Assembly: GCA_910585265.1 (NCBI GenBank)
Contig: CAJUCA010000010.1
Coordinates: 8,250-72,249, forward strand
Length of the DNA stretch: 64,000 nt
Source: an uncultured Oscillospiraceae bacterium
GTDB lineage: Bacteria; Bacillota; Clostridia; Oscillospirales; Oscillospiraceae
Direction: 5' to 3'
Below, piece after piece: positions 7,389 through 14,492 of the stretch. Under the pieces are notes generated by a model. It was not told the origin of the DNA, made no database searches, and was given only the letters and a program-made list of their open reading frames with translations. Both the position numbers and the translations under genes were made by a program. Positions within the stretch are counted from its first letter, which is position 1; each line of letters begins with the position of its first letter.

Positions 7389-9140
7389 ATGAACACAGTC
7401 AATATCAAAATCAACGGCTACAGCTATACCATGAAGCATGGGATCACGATTCTGGACGCATCCTTTGAAACCATGAAGTTTCAGCGGGAGTATTTGCAGC
7501 AGCCCATCCCCACTCTTTATTACCTGAAGGGCGTTGTGGATGTGGACGATTCCGGCGTCTGCGTGGTGGAAGTTGACGGCAAGCTGGTCAACGCCTCCAC
7601 CACCCGCATCCACGAGGGGATGGAGATCCAGACCCGCAGCGAAGCGGTGATGGGTGCACGGAGGGAGGCGCTGGCAAAGATCCTGGCGATCCACAACAAG
7701 TCCTGTGTCTATTGTATGCGCTCCACCCAGTGTGAGCTGCAAAACCTGCTGCATGAGTACGGCTTCACAGACGAGGAGGAGCTGCCCATGAGCAGCATCC
7801 AGCCCCTGGATCTCTCTTCAGTGGTGCTGGTGCGGGACAATAACAAGTGCATCCGCTGCAAGCGCTGCGTCAATGTATGTGCCAAGGTGCAGGCCGTCTC
7901 CGCCATTGCCGCCACAGGTACTGGTTTGGACACCAGCATCGAGCCCGCGTCCCCGAAGGGCCTGGCCGCGGCCAGTTGTGTCAACTGCGGCCAATGTGTG
8001 GCCGTGTGCCCTGTGGGTGCACTGACCGAAAAGCTCCAATGGGAGCTGGTGAAGGAAGCCATTGCCGACCCGGATAAGTTTGTGGTGGTCCAGGTGGCGC
8101 CGGCTGTCCGGGCCGCCCTCGGAGAATCCTTTGAGTTCCCTGTGGGTGTTGACACGGAGGGCCGTATCGCCGGTGCGCTGCGGCGGCTGGGTTTCGATAA
8201 GGTGTTTGACACCAAGGTTGCCGCCGACCTGACCATCATTGAGGAGGCCAATGAGCTGGTCGAACGGGTCAAGAACCATGGCGTACTGCCGATGCTGACC
8301 TCCTGCTGTCCCGGATGGGTCAAGTACGCGGAGCATTTCTACCCGGATATGCTGGATAACCTCTCCACCTGTAAGTCCCCCCATACGATGTTTGGGGCGC
8401 TTATCAAGTCCTGGTACGCGGAAAAAATGGGCATCCCCAAGGAGAAAATTGTCACGGTCAGCGTTATGCCCTGCACAGCAAAGAAGTTCGAGATCACGCG
8501 TCCCGACGAGTGCGGCGCGGGGGTGCCGGACGTGGACTATGTGATCACCACCAACGAGCTTGGGAAAATGCTCAAGGACGCGGAGATCCAGCTGGAAGCG
8601 ATTTCGCCGTCGGAGCGCTTTGATGAGCCGCTGGGGGATGGCACCGGCGCAGGCGTCATTTTCGGTGTGACGGGCGGCGTTATGGAGGCTGCTCTGCGCA
8701 CGGCTGTGGAGAAACTGACCGGGAAGCCGCTGGAGAAGCTGGAATTTGTGGACGTGCGCGGCATGAACGGTATCAAAGAGGCCGCCTATGAGCTCAACGG
8801 CACAACGGTGAAGGTGGCTGTGGCCTCCGGACTTGCCAATGCCAACGCGCTGCTCACAAGAATCAAAAACGGTGAGGCGGACTATCAGTTTGTAGAGGTT
8901 ATGGCCTGTCCCGGCGGCTGTGTCAACGGCGGCGGGCAACCCCACCAGCTGGCGGCTATGAGGGCCCTGCAGGACATTCCCGCCATGCGCGCGGCTGCGC
9001 TTTATCGCAGCGATGACCGCAGCGCGGTCCGGAAATCTCATGATAACCCGGCGCTGAACAAGATTTATGCCGAGTATATCGGGGAGCCTGGCGGAGAGAC
9101 GGCCCATAAGCTGTTCCACACAAGCTACATCATGCGGTAA
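7389..9140 (+). CDS. [FeFe]-hydrogenase with degenerate N-terminal [2Fe-2S] domain
   Basis: 583 residues, the size of CpI-type hydrogenases. Present and intact: the His-Cys3 cluster site HNKSCVYCMRSTQC (about residues 101-114), two [4Fe-4S] sites CIRCKRCVNVC and CVNCGQCVAVC, and the three H-cluster signatures TSCCPGWVKY, MPCTAKKFE and EVMACPGGCVNGGGQP. The N-terminal plant-ferredoxin-like domain keeps its frame but has lost three of four cluster cysteines: IPTLYYLKG, DDSGVC and VNAST stand where Cys is usual. It evolves or takes up H2 using ferredoxin. Maturases HydE/F/G are not in the window and must lie elsewhere. Strong site AAGGAGG before ATG 7389. Likely balances redox for the flavoprotein and ferredoxin encoded just upstream. 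Confidence 0.88.
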   Translation: MNTVNIKINGYSYTMKHGITILDASFETMKFQREYLQQPIPTLYYLKGVVDVDDSGVCVVEVDGKLVNASTTRIHEGMEIQTRSEAVMGARREALAKILAIHNKSCVYCMRSTQCELQNLLHEYGFTDEEELPMSSIQPLDLSSVVLVRDNNKCIRCKRCVNVCAKVQAVSAIAATGTGLDTSIEPASPKGLAAASCVNCGQCVAVCPVGALTEKLQWELVKEAIADPDKFVVVQVAPAVRAALGESFEFPVGVDTEGRIAGALRRLGFDKVFDTKVAADLTIIEEANELVERVKNHGVLPMLTSCCPGWVKYAEHFYPDMLDNLSTCKSPHTMFGALIKSWYAEKMGIPKEKIVTVSVMPCTAKKFEITRPDECGAGVPDVDYVITTNELGKMLKDAEIQLEAISPSERFDEPLGDGTGAGVIFGVTGGVMEAALRTAVEKLTGKPLEKLEFVDVRGMNGIKEAAYELNGTTVKVAVASGLANANALLTRIKNGEADYQFVEVMACPGGCVNGGGQPHQLAAMRALQDIPAMRAAALYRSDDRSAVRKSHDNPALNKIYAEYIGEPGGETAHKLFHTSYIMR

Positions 9141-9178
9141 CACCGCAGACTTTTCCTAAAACAAACCAAAAAGTATTG

Positions 9179-9216
9179 GTGCAATTCATGCGGCAATACT
9201 GCCGCATGAATTGCAC
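9179..9216 (+). promoter_or_regulatory. Perfect 17-bp intercistronic hairpin
   Basis: GTGCAATTCATGCGGCA 9179-9195 is perfectly complementary to 9200-9216, with loop ATAC. There is no T-run after it, so it is not a standard terminator. It sits between the hydrogenase and thiolase genes in the only sizeable gap (121 bases) in this part of the operon. It may be an RNA stabiliser, a processing site or an operator. Confidence 0.6.
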
Positions 9217-9261
9217 TCCAGTGACCAACGATGATGTATGAAATCAGACAGGAGGATCGTA

Positions 9262-10560
9262 ATGAGCTTTAACGATAATGTTCCAAAACTGAAACCCTAT
9301 TCCAGAAGTGTATCCATCATTGGCGTAGGCGCCACTCCCTTTGTGCGGATTTTGGATGATCCGTCCGTCAACGGCCTGTGTGAGCCGGAGCTTTTCGCGT
9401 ATGCGGCCCGTGACGCGATGAAGGACGCCGGGGTGGACGGCAGTGACGTGGAGTTTTTTATCCATGGTCAGGCGGGTCCGGGCTGGACCAGCAACTATGC
9501 CACCCCCAATATGCATGTGGCCAACTGGATCGGCATGAAGGCCAAAGGCTCCTACCACCACAGCGAAGCCTGCGCCACGGGATATGTGGCCTTGGAAACC
9601 GCGGTACAGTTGGTGGCCTCCGGCCAGTACGACATGGTGCTGAGCGGATGCATCGAGACGCCCTATTCTATCGCTTATCCCACCCGCGTCCTCACCAAGC
9701 GGCGCTTTGGCACCGATGCAATTTTCCATGAGACCCTTTGTTCCACCCTGCCCAGGGACTACACCCTGTTCACCCGTGGTGCCCTTCCTTTCAACTCCGA
9801 ATCCTGGTTGGATTACTACGTCAAGGAAAACAACATCAGCCCGGAGGACGTGGACGCATTTATGACGGCGCTTTCCATCAACTGCCGCCGTGCCGCTGTG
9901 CTGAACCCCCTGTCCACCATCACCAGCAAGACCTATGACGAGCTGGCCGCCGAGGCCGGTATGGATTCGGCCTATGAGTACCTCCACTCCAAGTTCAACC
10001 CGCTGATCGGCAAATATATGCGCGGTTCCCATTTTGAGCAGCGCTGCGATGGCGCCGCCGCTGTGATTGTCTGCCCGACAGAAATGGCGTACAAGTACAC
10101 GGATCATCCCATTGAGGTGCTGGGTGTGGGCCATTCCTGCCTTGAGAACGGCAACCCCAAGCTCGAGATGATTGCGACCATGAATTCTTATCGGCAGATG
10201 AAGGAGCTGACCGGCCTGACCGGGGCGGATATGGATCTGTTCCTGACCAACGATTTCTATAACCAGTCTGAGATGCTGGCTGCCGAGGTCTGTGAATATC
10301 TGCCTGCCGGAGAGGGTTGGAAGTACGTGCGGGACGGACGGATCGCATTTGATGGAGACCGTCCGGTGAACTCCAACGGTGGGCGCTGCCATTATGGCCA
10401 CGCGGCGGGCGCGTCCGGCCTGCACGACCTCTATGAAGCCGTGCGGCAAATGCGCGGCGAAGCCGGAGCCACACAGGTGAAGCATGATGTAAAGCGGGCC
10501 ATGCTGCGTGGGTTCGGCGGCGCGCAAAACCTGCTGAATATTATGCTGGAGAAAAAGTGA
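9262..10560 (+). CDS. Thiolase-fold enzyme of the SCP2/DUF35-associated type
   Basis: 432 residues with thiolase landmarks: nucleophile loop HHSEACATGYVALE and the late NSNGGRCHYGHAAGASG loop with its catalytic His. The usual HDCF motif is replaced by NDFYNQSEM, and the last CxG is RGFGG, so the second catalytic cysteine is absent. Thiolases of this group work with a DUF35 partner, which is exactly the next gene. Possible reactions are thiolysis or condensation of a beta-ketoacyl thioester, or a retro-aldol as in the DUF35-dependent enzyme Ltp2. Start at ATG 9262 (MSFNDNVPKL) with GGAGG ahead of it; an upstream in-frame ATG at 9238 lacks a site. The gene ends one base before the next reading frame region. 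Confidence 0.8.
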   Translation: MSFNDNVPKLKPYSRSVSIIGVGATPFVRILDDPSVNGLCEPELFAYAARDAMKDAGVDGSDVEFFIHGQAGPGWTSNYATPNMHVANWIGMKAKGSYHHSEACATGYVALETAVQLVASGQYDMVLSGCIETPYSIAYPTRVLTKRRFGTDAIFHETLCSTLPRDYTLFTRGALPFNSESWLDYYVKENNISPEDVDAFMTALSINCRRAAVLNPLSTITSKTYDELAAEAGMDSAYEYLHSKFNPLIGKYMRGSHFEQRCDGAAAVIVCPTEMAYKYTDHPIEVLGVGHSCLENGNPKLEMIATMNSYRQMKELTGLTGADMDLFLTNDFYNQSEMLAAEVCEYLPAGEGWKYVRDGRIAFDGDRPVNSNGGRCHYGHAAGASGLHDLYEAVRQMRGEAGATQVKHDVKRAMLRGFGGAQNLLNIMLEKK

Positions 10561-10579
10561 GATGGGAGGAAACGCTGTC

Positions 10580-11650
10580 ATGACAAAGTATGATTTGAAG
10601 CCGATCGTAAAGACCTACTATGACGCGCTGGAAGAAGGCACAATCCTTGGTCGAAAGTGCCTGCGGTGCGGTCATATTGAGTTCCCCCCGTTCCTCTGCT
10701 GCAACACCTGCGGCTGCCTGGATACCGAGTGGATCGATTTGACGAATATGCGGGGCGTGGTAAAGCAGGCGCTGCCCACAAAGGGCGCTTTTGGAGATCC
10801 GGATTTCCGCGCTCAGCACGGCGACTACTTCGCTGTTGAGGTGGACGTCCCCGGTGTTGACCCCTTTAACACAAGTTTGCTGCACGTGGACTATGACAAG
10901 TATGCGGAATTTGATAAAGCTGTCAGCGAGCAGCAGATTGTGGTCAAGCCGTTGCTGATCCAGGATGAGGATGTCAAAGTCGTGGTGTGGGAGATCGATG
11001 GCGAGAGCGAGTTCAAGAAGATTCCTGAATTGAAGCCTGTGAAGAAGGCCGCAGAGCCTGCGGCGGAGCTGGGCAAGGCTTCCTCGCAAGCTGATGTGGA
11101 TGACGAGGTAGCCCAAGCAGTGATTGACTGCGCGGCGGGGGCGTATGGTGTAGACAAGGCGGCTATCACACTGGATACCGACATCCGCGAGGATCTCTCC
11201 AACGAATCCATGAAGATGATCGTGATGATTTCCGAGATCGAAGACCGGCTTCAGGTCACTATTGAGATTCAGGAGGCCAGCCTGCTGAATACCGTCGGCG
11301 AGTTTGTTGCCAAGGTGAAGGAGCGGAAGGGAATCGCTGTCGATCCAAGGCCGGTTAATACGAAGAAAGAGCCCACAAGCAAGCAGATCCCGGCAAAAGC
11401 GGCTGCCGCTCAAATCGAAGACCCTGTGGCCCAAGCAGTGATTGACTGTGCGGCGGGGGCGTATGGTGTAGACAAGGCGGCTATCACACTGGATACCGAC
11501 ATCCGCGAGGATCTCTCCAACGAATCCATGAAGATGATCGTGATGATTTCCGAGATCGAAGACCGGCTTCAGGTCACCATTGAGATTCAGGAGGCCAGCC
11601 TGCTGAATACCATCGGCGAGTTTGTTGCCAAGGTGAAAGAGAGGCTTTAA
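10580..11650 (+). CDS. DUF35 zinc-ribbon/OB protein fused to two acyl carrier protein domains
   Basis: 356 residues in three parts. Residues 1-140 form a DUF35 protein: a zinc ribbon with CLRC and CNTC pairs, then an OB-type region (NMRGVVKQALPTKG...). A linker leads to two acyl carrier domains, about residues 178-250 and 284-356, each with the attachment serine in DLSNESMKM. The domains are almost identical, and so is their DNA. DUF35 proteins normally serve as scaffolds that hand acyl-CoA to a thiolase partner; here the tethered carriers could do that job. Start ATG 10580 with GGGAGG nine bases upstream; ATG 10562 is in frame but has no site. The holo-ACP synthase at 1165-1545 would activate it. 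I know of no characterised protein with this layout. Confidence 0.85.
   Translation: MTKYDLKPIVKTYYDALEEGTILGRKCLRCGHIEFPPFLCCNTCGCLDTEWIDLTNMRGVVKQALPTKGAFGDPDFRAQHGDYFAVEVDVPGVDPFNTSLLHVDYDKYAEFDKAVSEQQIVVKPLLIQDEDVKVVVWEIDGESEFKKIPELKPVKKAAEPAAELGKASSQADVDDEVAQAVIDCAAGAYGVDKAAITLDTDIREDLSNESMKMIVMISEIEDRLQVTIEIQEASLLNTVGEFVAKVKERKGIAVDPRPVNTKKEPTSKQIPAKAAAAQIEDPVAQAVIDCAAGAYGVDKAAITLDTDIREDLSNESMKMIVMISEIEDRLQVTIEIQEASLLNTIGEFVAKVKERL
11111..11319 (+). repeat. First copy of a 209-bp duplicated ACP-coding segment
   Basis: Matches 11429-11637 at a fixed offset of 318 bases with only three differences that I can count (11131/11449, 11260/11578, 11294/11612). It codes for the first carrier domain. 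The near identity implies a recent duplication or ongoing gene conversion. Confidence 0.9.
11429..11637 (+). repeat. Second copy of the 209-bp duplicated ACP-coding segment
   Basis: Partner of 11111-11319; codes for the second carrier domain. Two of the three differences are synonymous and one changes Val to Ile. Confidence 0.9.
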
Positions 11651-11652
11651 GC

Positions 11653-12663
11653 ATGAGCTTTATTGATTCCATTTTTGAAAAGGCAAAGGCCAACCTGAAG
11701 ACCATTACAATCCCCGAATATGATAACGATTACATGATGAAGGCCGCAGTGAAGGCGCATCAGGATAAAATTGCGAACATTCTCCTGGTCGGTCCTACTG
11801 CCGAGATTCAAAAGCGGGCGGAGGCGCTGAACCTGGACATCACCGGGATGAATATTGCGGACCCGGAGGATGCGGACTATACGAAAGCGCTTCTGGATCG
11901 CTATGCCGCTTTGCCCGAGAAGGTGATGCCGCGGAGCTTTATTGCCAAGCGGATTTCCAGCCCGCTGTATCTTGCGGTGTTGATTGAGGCAGTGGGGGAT
12001 GCGGATGGTACGCTGGCCGGGGTCAATGCCACTACATATGAGTTTATCATGGCGGCTAACAGCACCATTGGCCTGAAGCCTGGTGTTTCCACAGCGTCCG
12101 GTGTTTTGATCGTGGAGGCGGAGGACTTCGACGGACTGCAGGGCACCTGCTTTGGTATGTCCGATGGCGCGGTCTGCATTTCCCCCACGGTGGAACAGCA
12201 CGCTAATATTGCCATTTCCTCCTGCGAGACATTCCGGGCCATTACGGGCGTTGAGCCCCGGTGCGCGTTCCTCTCTTACTCCACAGACGGCAGCGGCGGC
12301 TCCAGCGAACCCGTCAAGAAGATCCGCGAGGCGTTGGCCCTGGCGCAGAAAATGCGTCCTGATCTCAAAATTGATGGAGAGTTCCAGACGGATGCCGCCA
12401 TTGACGAACGTGTAGGCGCAAAGAAGGTAAAGCGTCCCAGCGAGGTCGCCGGCAGGGCCAACGTGCTCATTTTCCCGGACGCGGCGGCCTGCAACATCGG
12501 CTCGAAACTGGTGCTCCGCTTTGCGAAGGGCGTGAAGCAGTACGGCCCCCTGTACCAGGGGTTCCGCCTTCCCATTTTGGACTGCTCCCGGAGTGATACC
12601 GACGTGACGCTCTACAATAACATTGCTCTGCTCAGTGTGCTGGCAGCGGATAAGCATTCGTAA
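11653..12663 (+). CDS. Phosphate acyltransferase (Pta/Ptb family)
   Basis: 336 residues of the phosphotransacetylase/phosphotransbutyrylase fold, with the family sequences SYSTDGSGGSSEPVKKIREA, KIDGEFQTDAA, and NVLIFPDAAACNIGSKL. It converts an acyl thioester and phosphate to acyl phosphate. Starts two bases after the twin-ACP gene stop, with AGAGAGG inside that gene, so translation is coupled. Together with butyrate kinase it yields ATP. The close Pta-like motifs favour short acyl groups. Whether it takes acyl-CoA or acyl-ACP is open; coupling to the carrier gene makes acyl-ACP worth testing. Confidence 0.85.
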   Translation: MSFIDSIFEKAKANLKTITIPEYDNDYMMKAAVKAHQDKIANILLVGPTAEIQKRAEALNLDITGMNIADPEDADYTKALLDRYAALPEKVMPRSFIAKRISSPLYLAVLIEAVGDADGTLAGVNATTYEFIMAANSTIGLKPGVSTASGVLIVEAEDFDGLQGTCFGMSDGAVCISPTVEQHANIAISSCETFRAITGVEPRCAFLSYSTDGSGGSSEPVKKIREALALAQKMRPDLKIDGEFQTDAAIDERVGAKKVKRPSEVAGRANVLIFPDAAACNIGSKLVLRFAKGVKQYGPLYQGFRLPILDCSRSDTDVTLYNNIALLSVLAADKHS

Positions 12664-12767
12664 TAACCACGGCTATATGCGCTATATCGTCACAGACGAT
12701 ACAAAAGGCAGTTATTGAGGAATCGAAAAAGACTATCTGAAAATCCTGCCAAGGGAGGAACGTATCT

Positions 12768-14057
12768 ATGGACAGCAAACAGCTGACCAACAACCGCTTC
12801 GGCAAATGGGGCTGGAGCATGATTATCTACACGCTTCTGCTCTACTACATCTACGCGGGCCTGTGCGTGGACAGCATGAACCTCTACCCGGACGTATTTG
12901 CGGGCCAATACGGCATGGATCGCAACCTGCTTCTGGGCCTGGCCACCCCCGCAGGCGTCATCGGCGTATTGGGCGGCGTGGTATTCGGCCATATTTGTAT
13001 GAAGATCGGTGTCCGTCTGATGTCTGGCATATCGTTGATCATCGCCGGTATACTGTATGTCATCTATGGCTTTGCAGGCACCCCTGTTATGTATCTGATT
13101 GTACTCACCGCGCTGTGCTTTGTGGGCAATGCCTTCGGCCTTATTTCCACCGCCACCCTGATGGGTAACTGGTTCCCCCGGAAAAAGGGCATTGCCTTGG
13201 GCTGGGCCACCATGGGTGCGCCTCTGGCCACTGCTACCTTTGTAGCCCTGCTGAGTGTCTTATACGATACCATCGGTCTGCAAATGACCTCCGTAGGCGT
13301 GGGTGCCGCGGTGGTGTTAATGGGTATCATCACCTTCTTCTGGGCGAAGGATTACCCGGAGGAGGTGGGGGCCTACCCCGACAACATCAAAGAGGGCAGT
13401 GAACAGTTGTCCGCCCAGTTCAATGAGATGAAATCCTACAAAAGTGACTTCACTGTGGGCCGTCTGCTGCGGGATAAGGATATGTGGCTCATTGCAGTCG
13501 GCTTTGGCCTCTTGTGGATGGTGACCGTGGGAATTGTGTCCCAGTTTGTGCCCCGGATGATCAGTGTGTGGGCTCCTACTATGGGGCCTGAGGCTGCTCA
13601 AGGCAAAGCCATGCTTATGCTCACTGTAGCCGCGCTGATTGGGCTGATCGGCTCCTATTTTTGGGGCTGGCTGGATCAGAAAGTGGGGACGAAACTTGCC
13701 TCTTGTGTCTATTCTCTGTCTTACATCGCCGCCCTGCTGTTACTGATTTTTGCCCAGGTGGAAATCCTCATCTACGTTGCCGTGCTCTTTGTGGGTTTTG
13801 GCATCGGTGGCCTGCTGAACTTGATGCCCTCCCTGGTCATCTCCGTGTACGGTCGGCATGACTTTCAGGCCGCCAACAGCTTGGTGTCCCCTATCGCCTC
13901 GCTGCTGCAAAAAGCCGCTTTTGCCCTGATGGCCGTGCTGCTCACTGTTTCCAACGGCGACTACACGCTGCCTTACGCTGTATTTATCGGGGTGGATGTG
14001 CTGGGGTTGATCCTGCTGCTGTGTGTCACGAACCAGTGTAAGGGCAAACAGGATTGA
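12768..14057 (+). CDS. MFS transporter, oxalate/formate-antiporter-like
   Basis: 429 residues with about twelve membrane segments and the glycine-rich loops of the major facilitator superfamily (NWFPRKKGIALGWATMGAPL, a pattern typical of the OFA carboxylate-exchanger branch). Strong site GGGAGG nine bases before ATG 12768. It is the last gene of the operon and is followed by a terminator, so it very likely carries the pathway substrate or product, probably a carboxylate. Exact substrate cannot be assigned. Confidence 0.85.
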   Translation: MDSKQLTNNRFGKWGWSMIIYTLLLYYIYAGLCVDSMNLYPDVFAGQYGMDRNLLLGLATPAGVIGVLGGVVFGHICMKIGVRLMSGISLIIAGILYVIYGFAGTPVMYLIVLTALCFVGNAFGLISTATLMGNWFPRKKGIALGWATMGAPLATATFVALLSVLYDTIGLQMTSVGVGAAVVLMGIITFFWAKDYPEEVGAYPDNIKEGSEQLSAQFNEMKSYKSDFTVGRLLRDKDMWLIAVGFGLLWMVTVGIVSQFVPRMISVWAPTMGPEAAQGKAMLMLTVAALIGLIGSYFWGWLDQKVGTKLASCVYSLSYIAALLLLIFAQVEILIYVAVLFVGFGIGGLLNLMPSLVISVYGRHDFQAANSLVSPIASLLQKAAFALMAVLLTVSNGDYTLPYAVFIGVDVLGLILLLCVTNQCKGKQD

Positions 14058-14086
14058 TTTGTAGGCAGTTTCTGCCTTTCGCTCCG

Positions 14087-14124
14087 CGTCCCCCGCATAC
14101 TTTTTGTGCGGGGGACGTTTTTTT
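14087..14124 (+). terminator. Terminator of the metabolic operon
   Basis: CGTCCCCCGCA 14087-14097 pairs with TGCGGGGGACG 14107-14117, followed by seven T. It ends the operon that begins at the butyrate kinase promoter. Bases 14125-14230 beyond it hold no gene and no tRNA-like or att-like sequence. Confidence 0.9.
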
Positions 14125-14230
14125 AACAGTTTTGTTTCATACAGTAATTGCCGCCTATTACCTCGGCATTACTTTGCCCTGAGCGTTTCTACTCGCTTTT
14201 GGTGACATAGCGGATAACTCAATTTCCCGG

Positions 14231-14488
14231 CTATTTGATTTGGTATAGATTTGAGGAAAAACTCCCATTCTCCCTCCATCTGCTGGACTTCTCCACCAGC
14301 CCCGCTTTCACCAGATCCTCCAGCGCCCGCTTCACCGTTGAGCGGGACAGACTCACCCCAGCGGCGATGGTATTGATCCCCGGCCAGCAGGTGCCCTCCT
14401 TGTTGGCGTGGTCCTTGAGGTAGATGTACACCGCCTTGGCCCGCGGGCCCAGTTCGTGATCCTGGTAGATGGAATCATAGTAGGCCAA
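14231..14488 (-). CDS. Small helix-turn-helix protein
   Basis: 85 residues of winged-helix/HTH type (GPRAKAVYIYLKDHANKEG, then TIAAGVSLSRSTVKRALEDL as the recognition region). It resembles the HTH_36 domain seen in replisome organisers and element regulators. Start is TTG 14488, with GGAGGTGAG seven bases upstream; this overlaps the end of nothing but lies four bases from the VirD4 stop, so it is the last gene of the conjugation operon. A role in element control is inferred. Confidence 0.7.
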   Translation of the reverse strand: MAYYDSIYQDHELGPRAKAVYIYLKDHANKEGTCWPGINTIAAGVSLSRSTVKRALEDLVKAGLVEKSSRWRENGSFSSNLYQIK

Positions 14489-14492
14489 TGTC

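Noticed and set aside
14060..14230. Search for an ICE boundary between the metabolic operon and the conjugation genes
   Set aside because: No tRNA fragment, no match to the tRNA-Ala 3' end and no integrase here; only the operon terminator.
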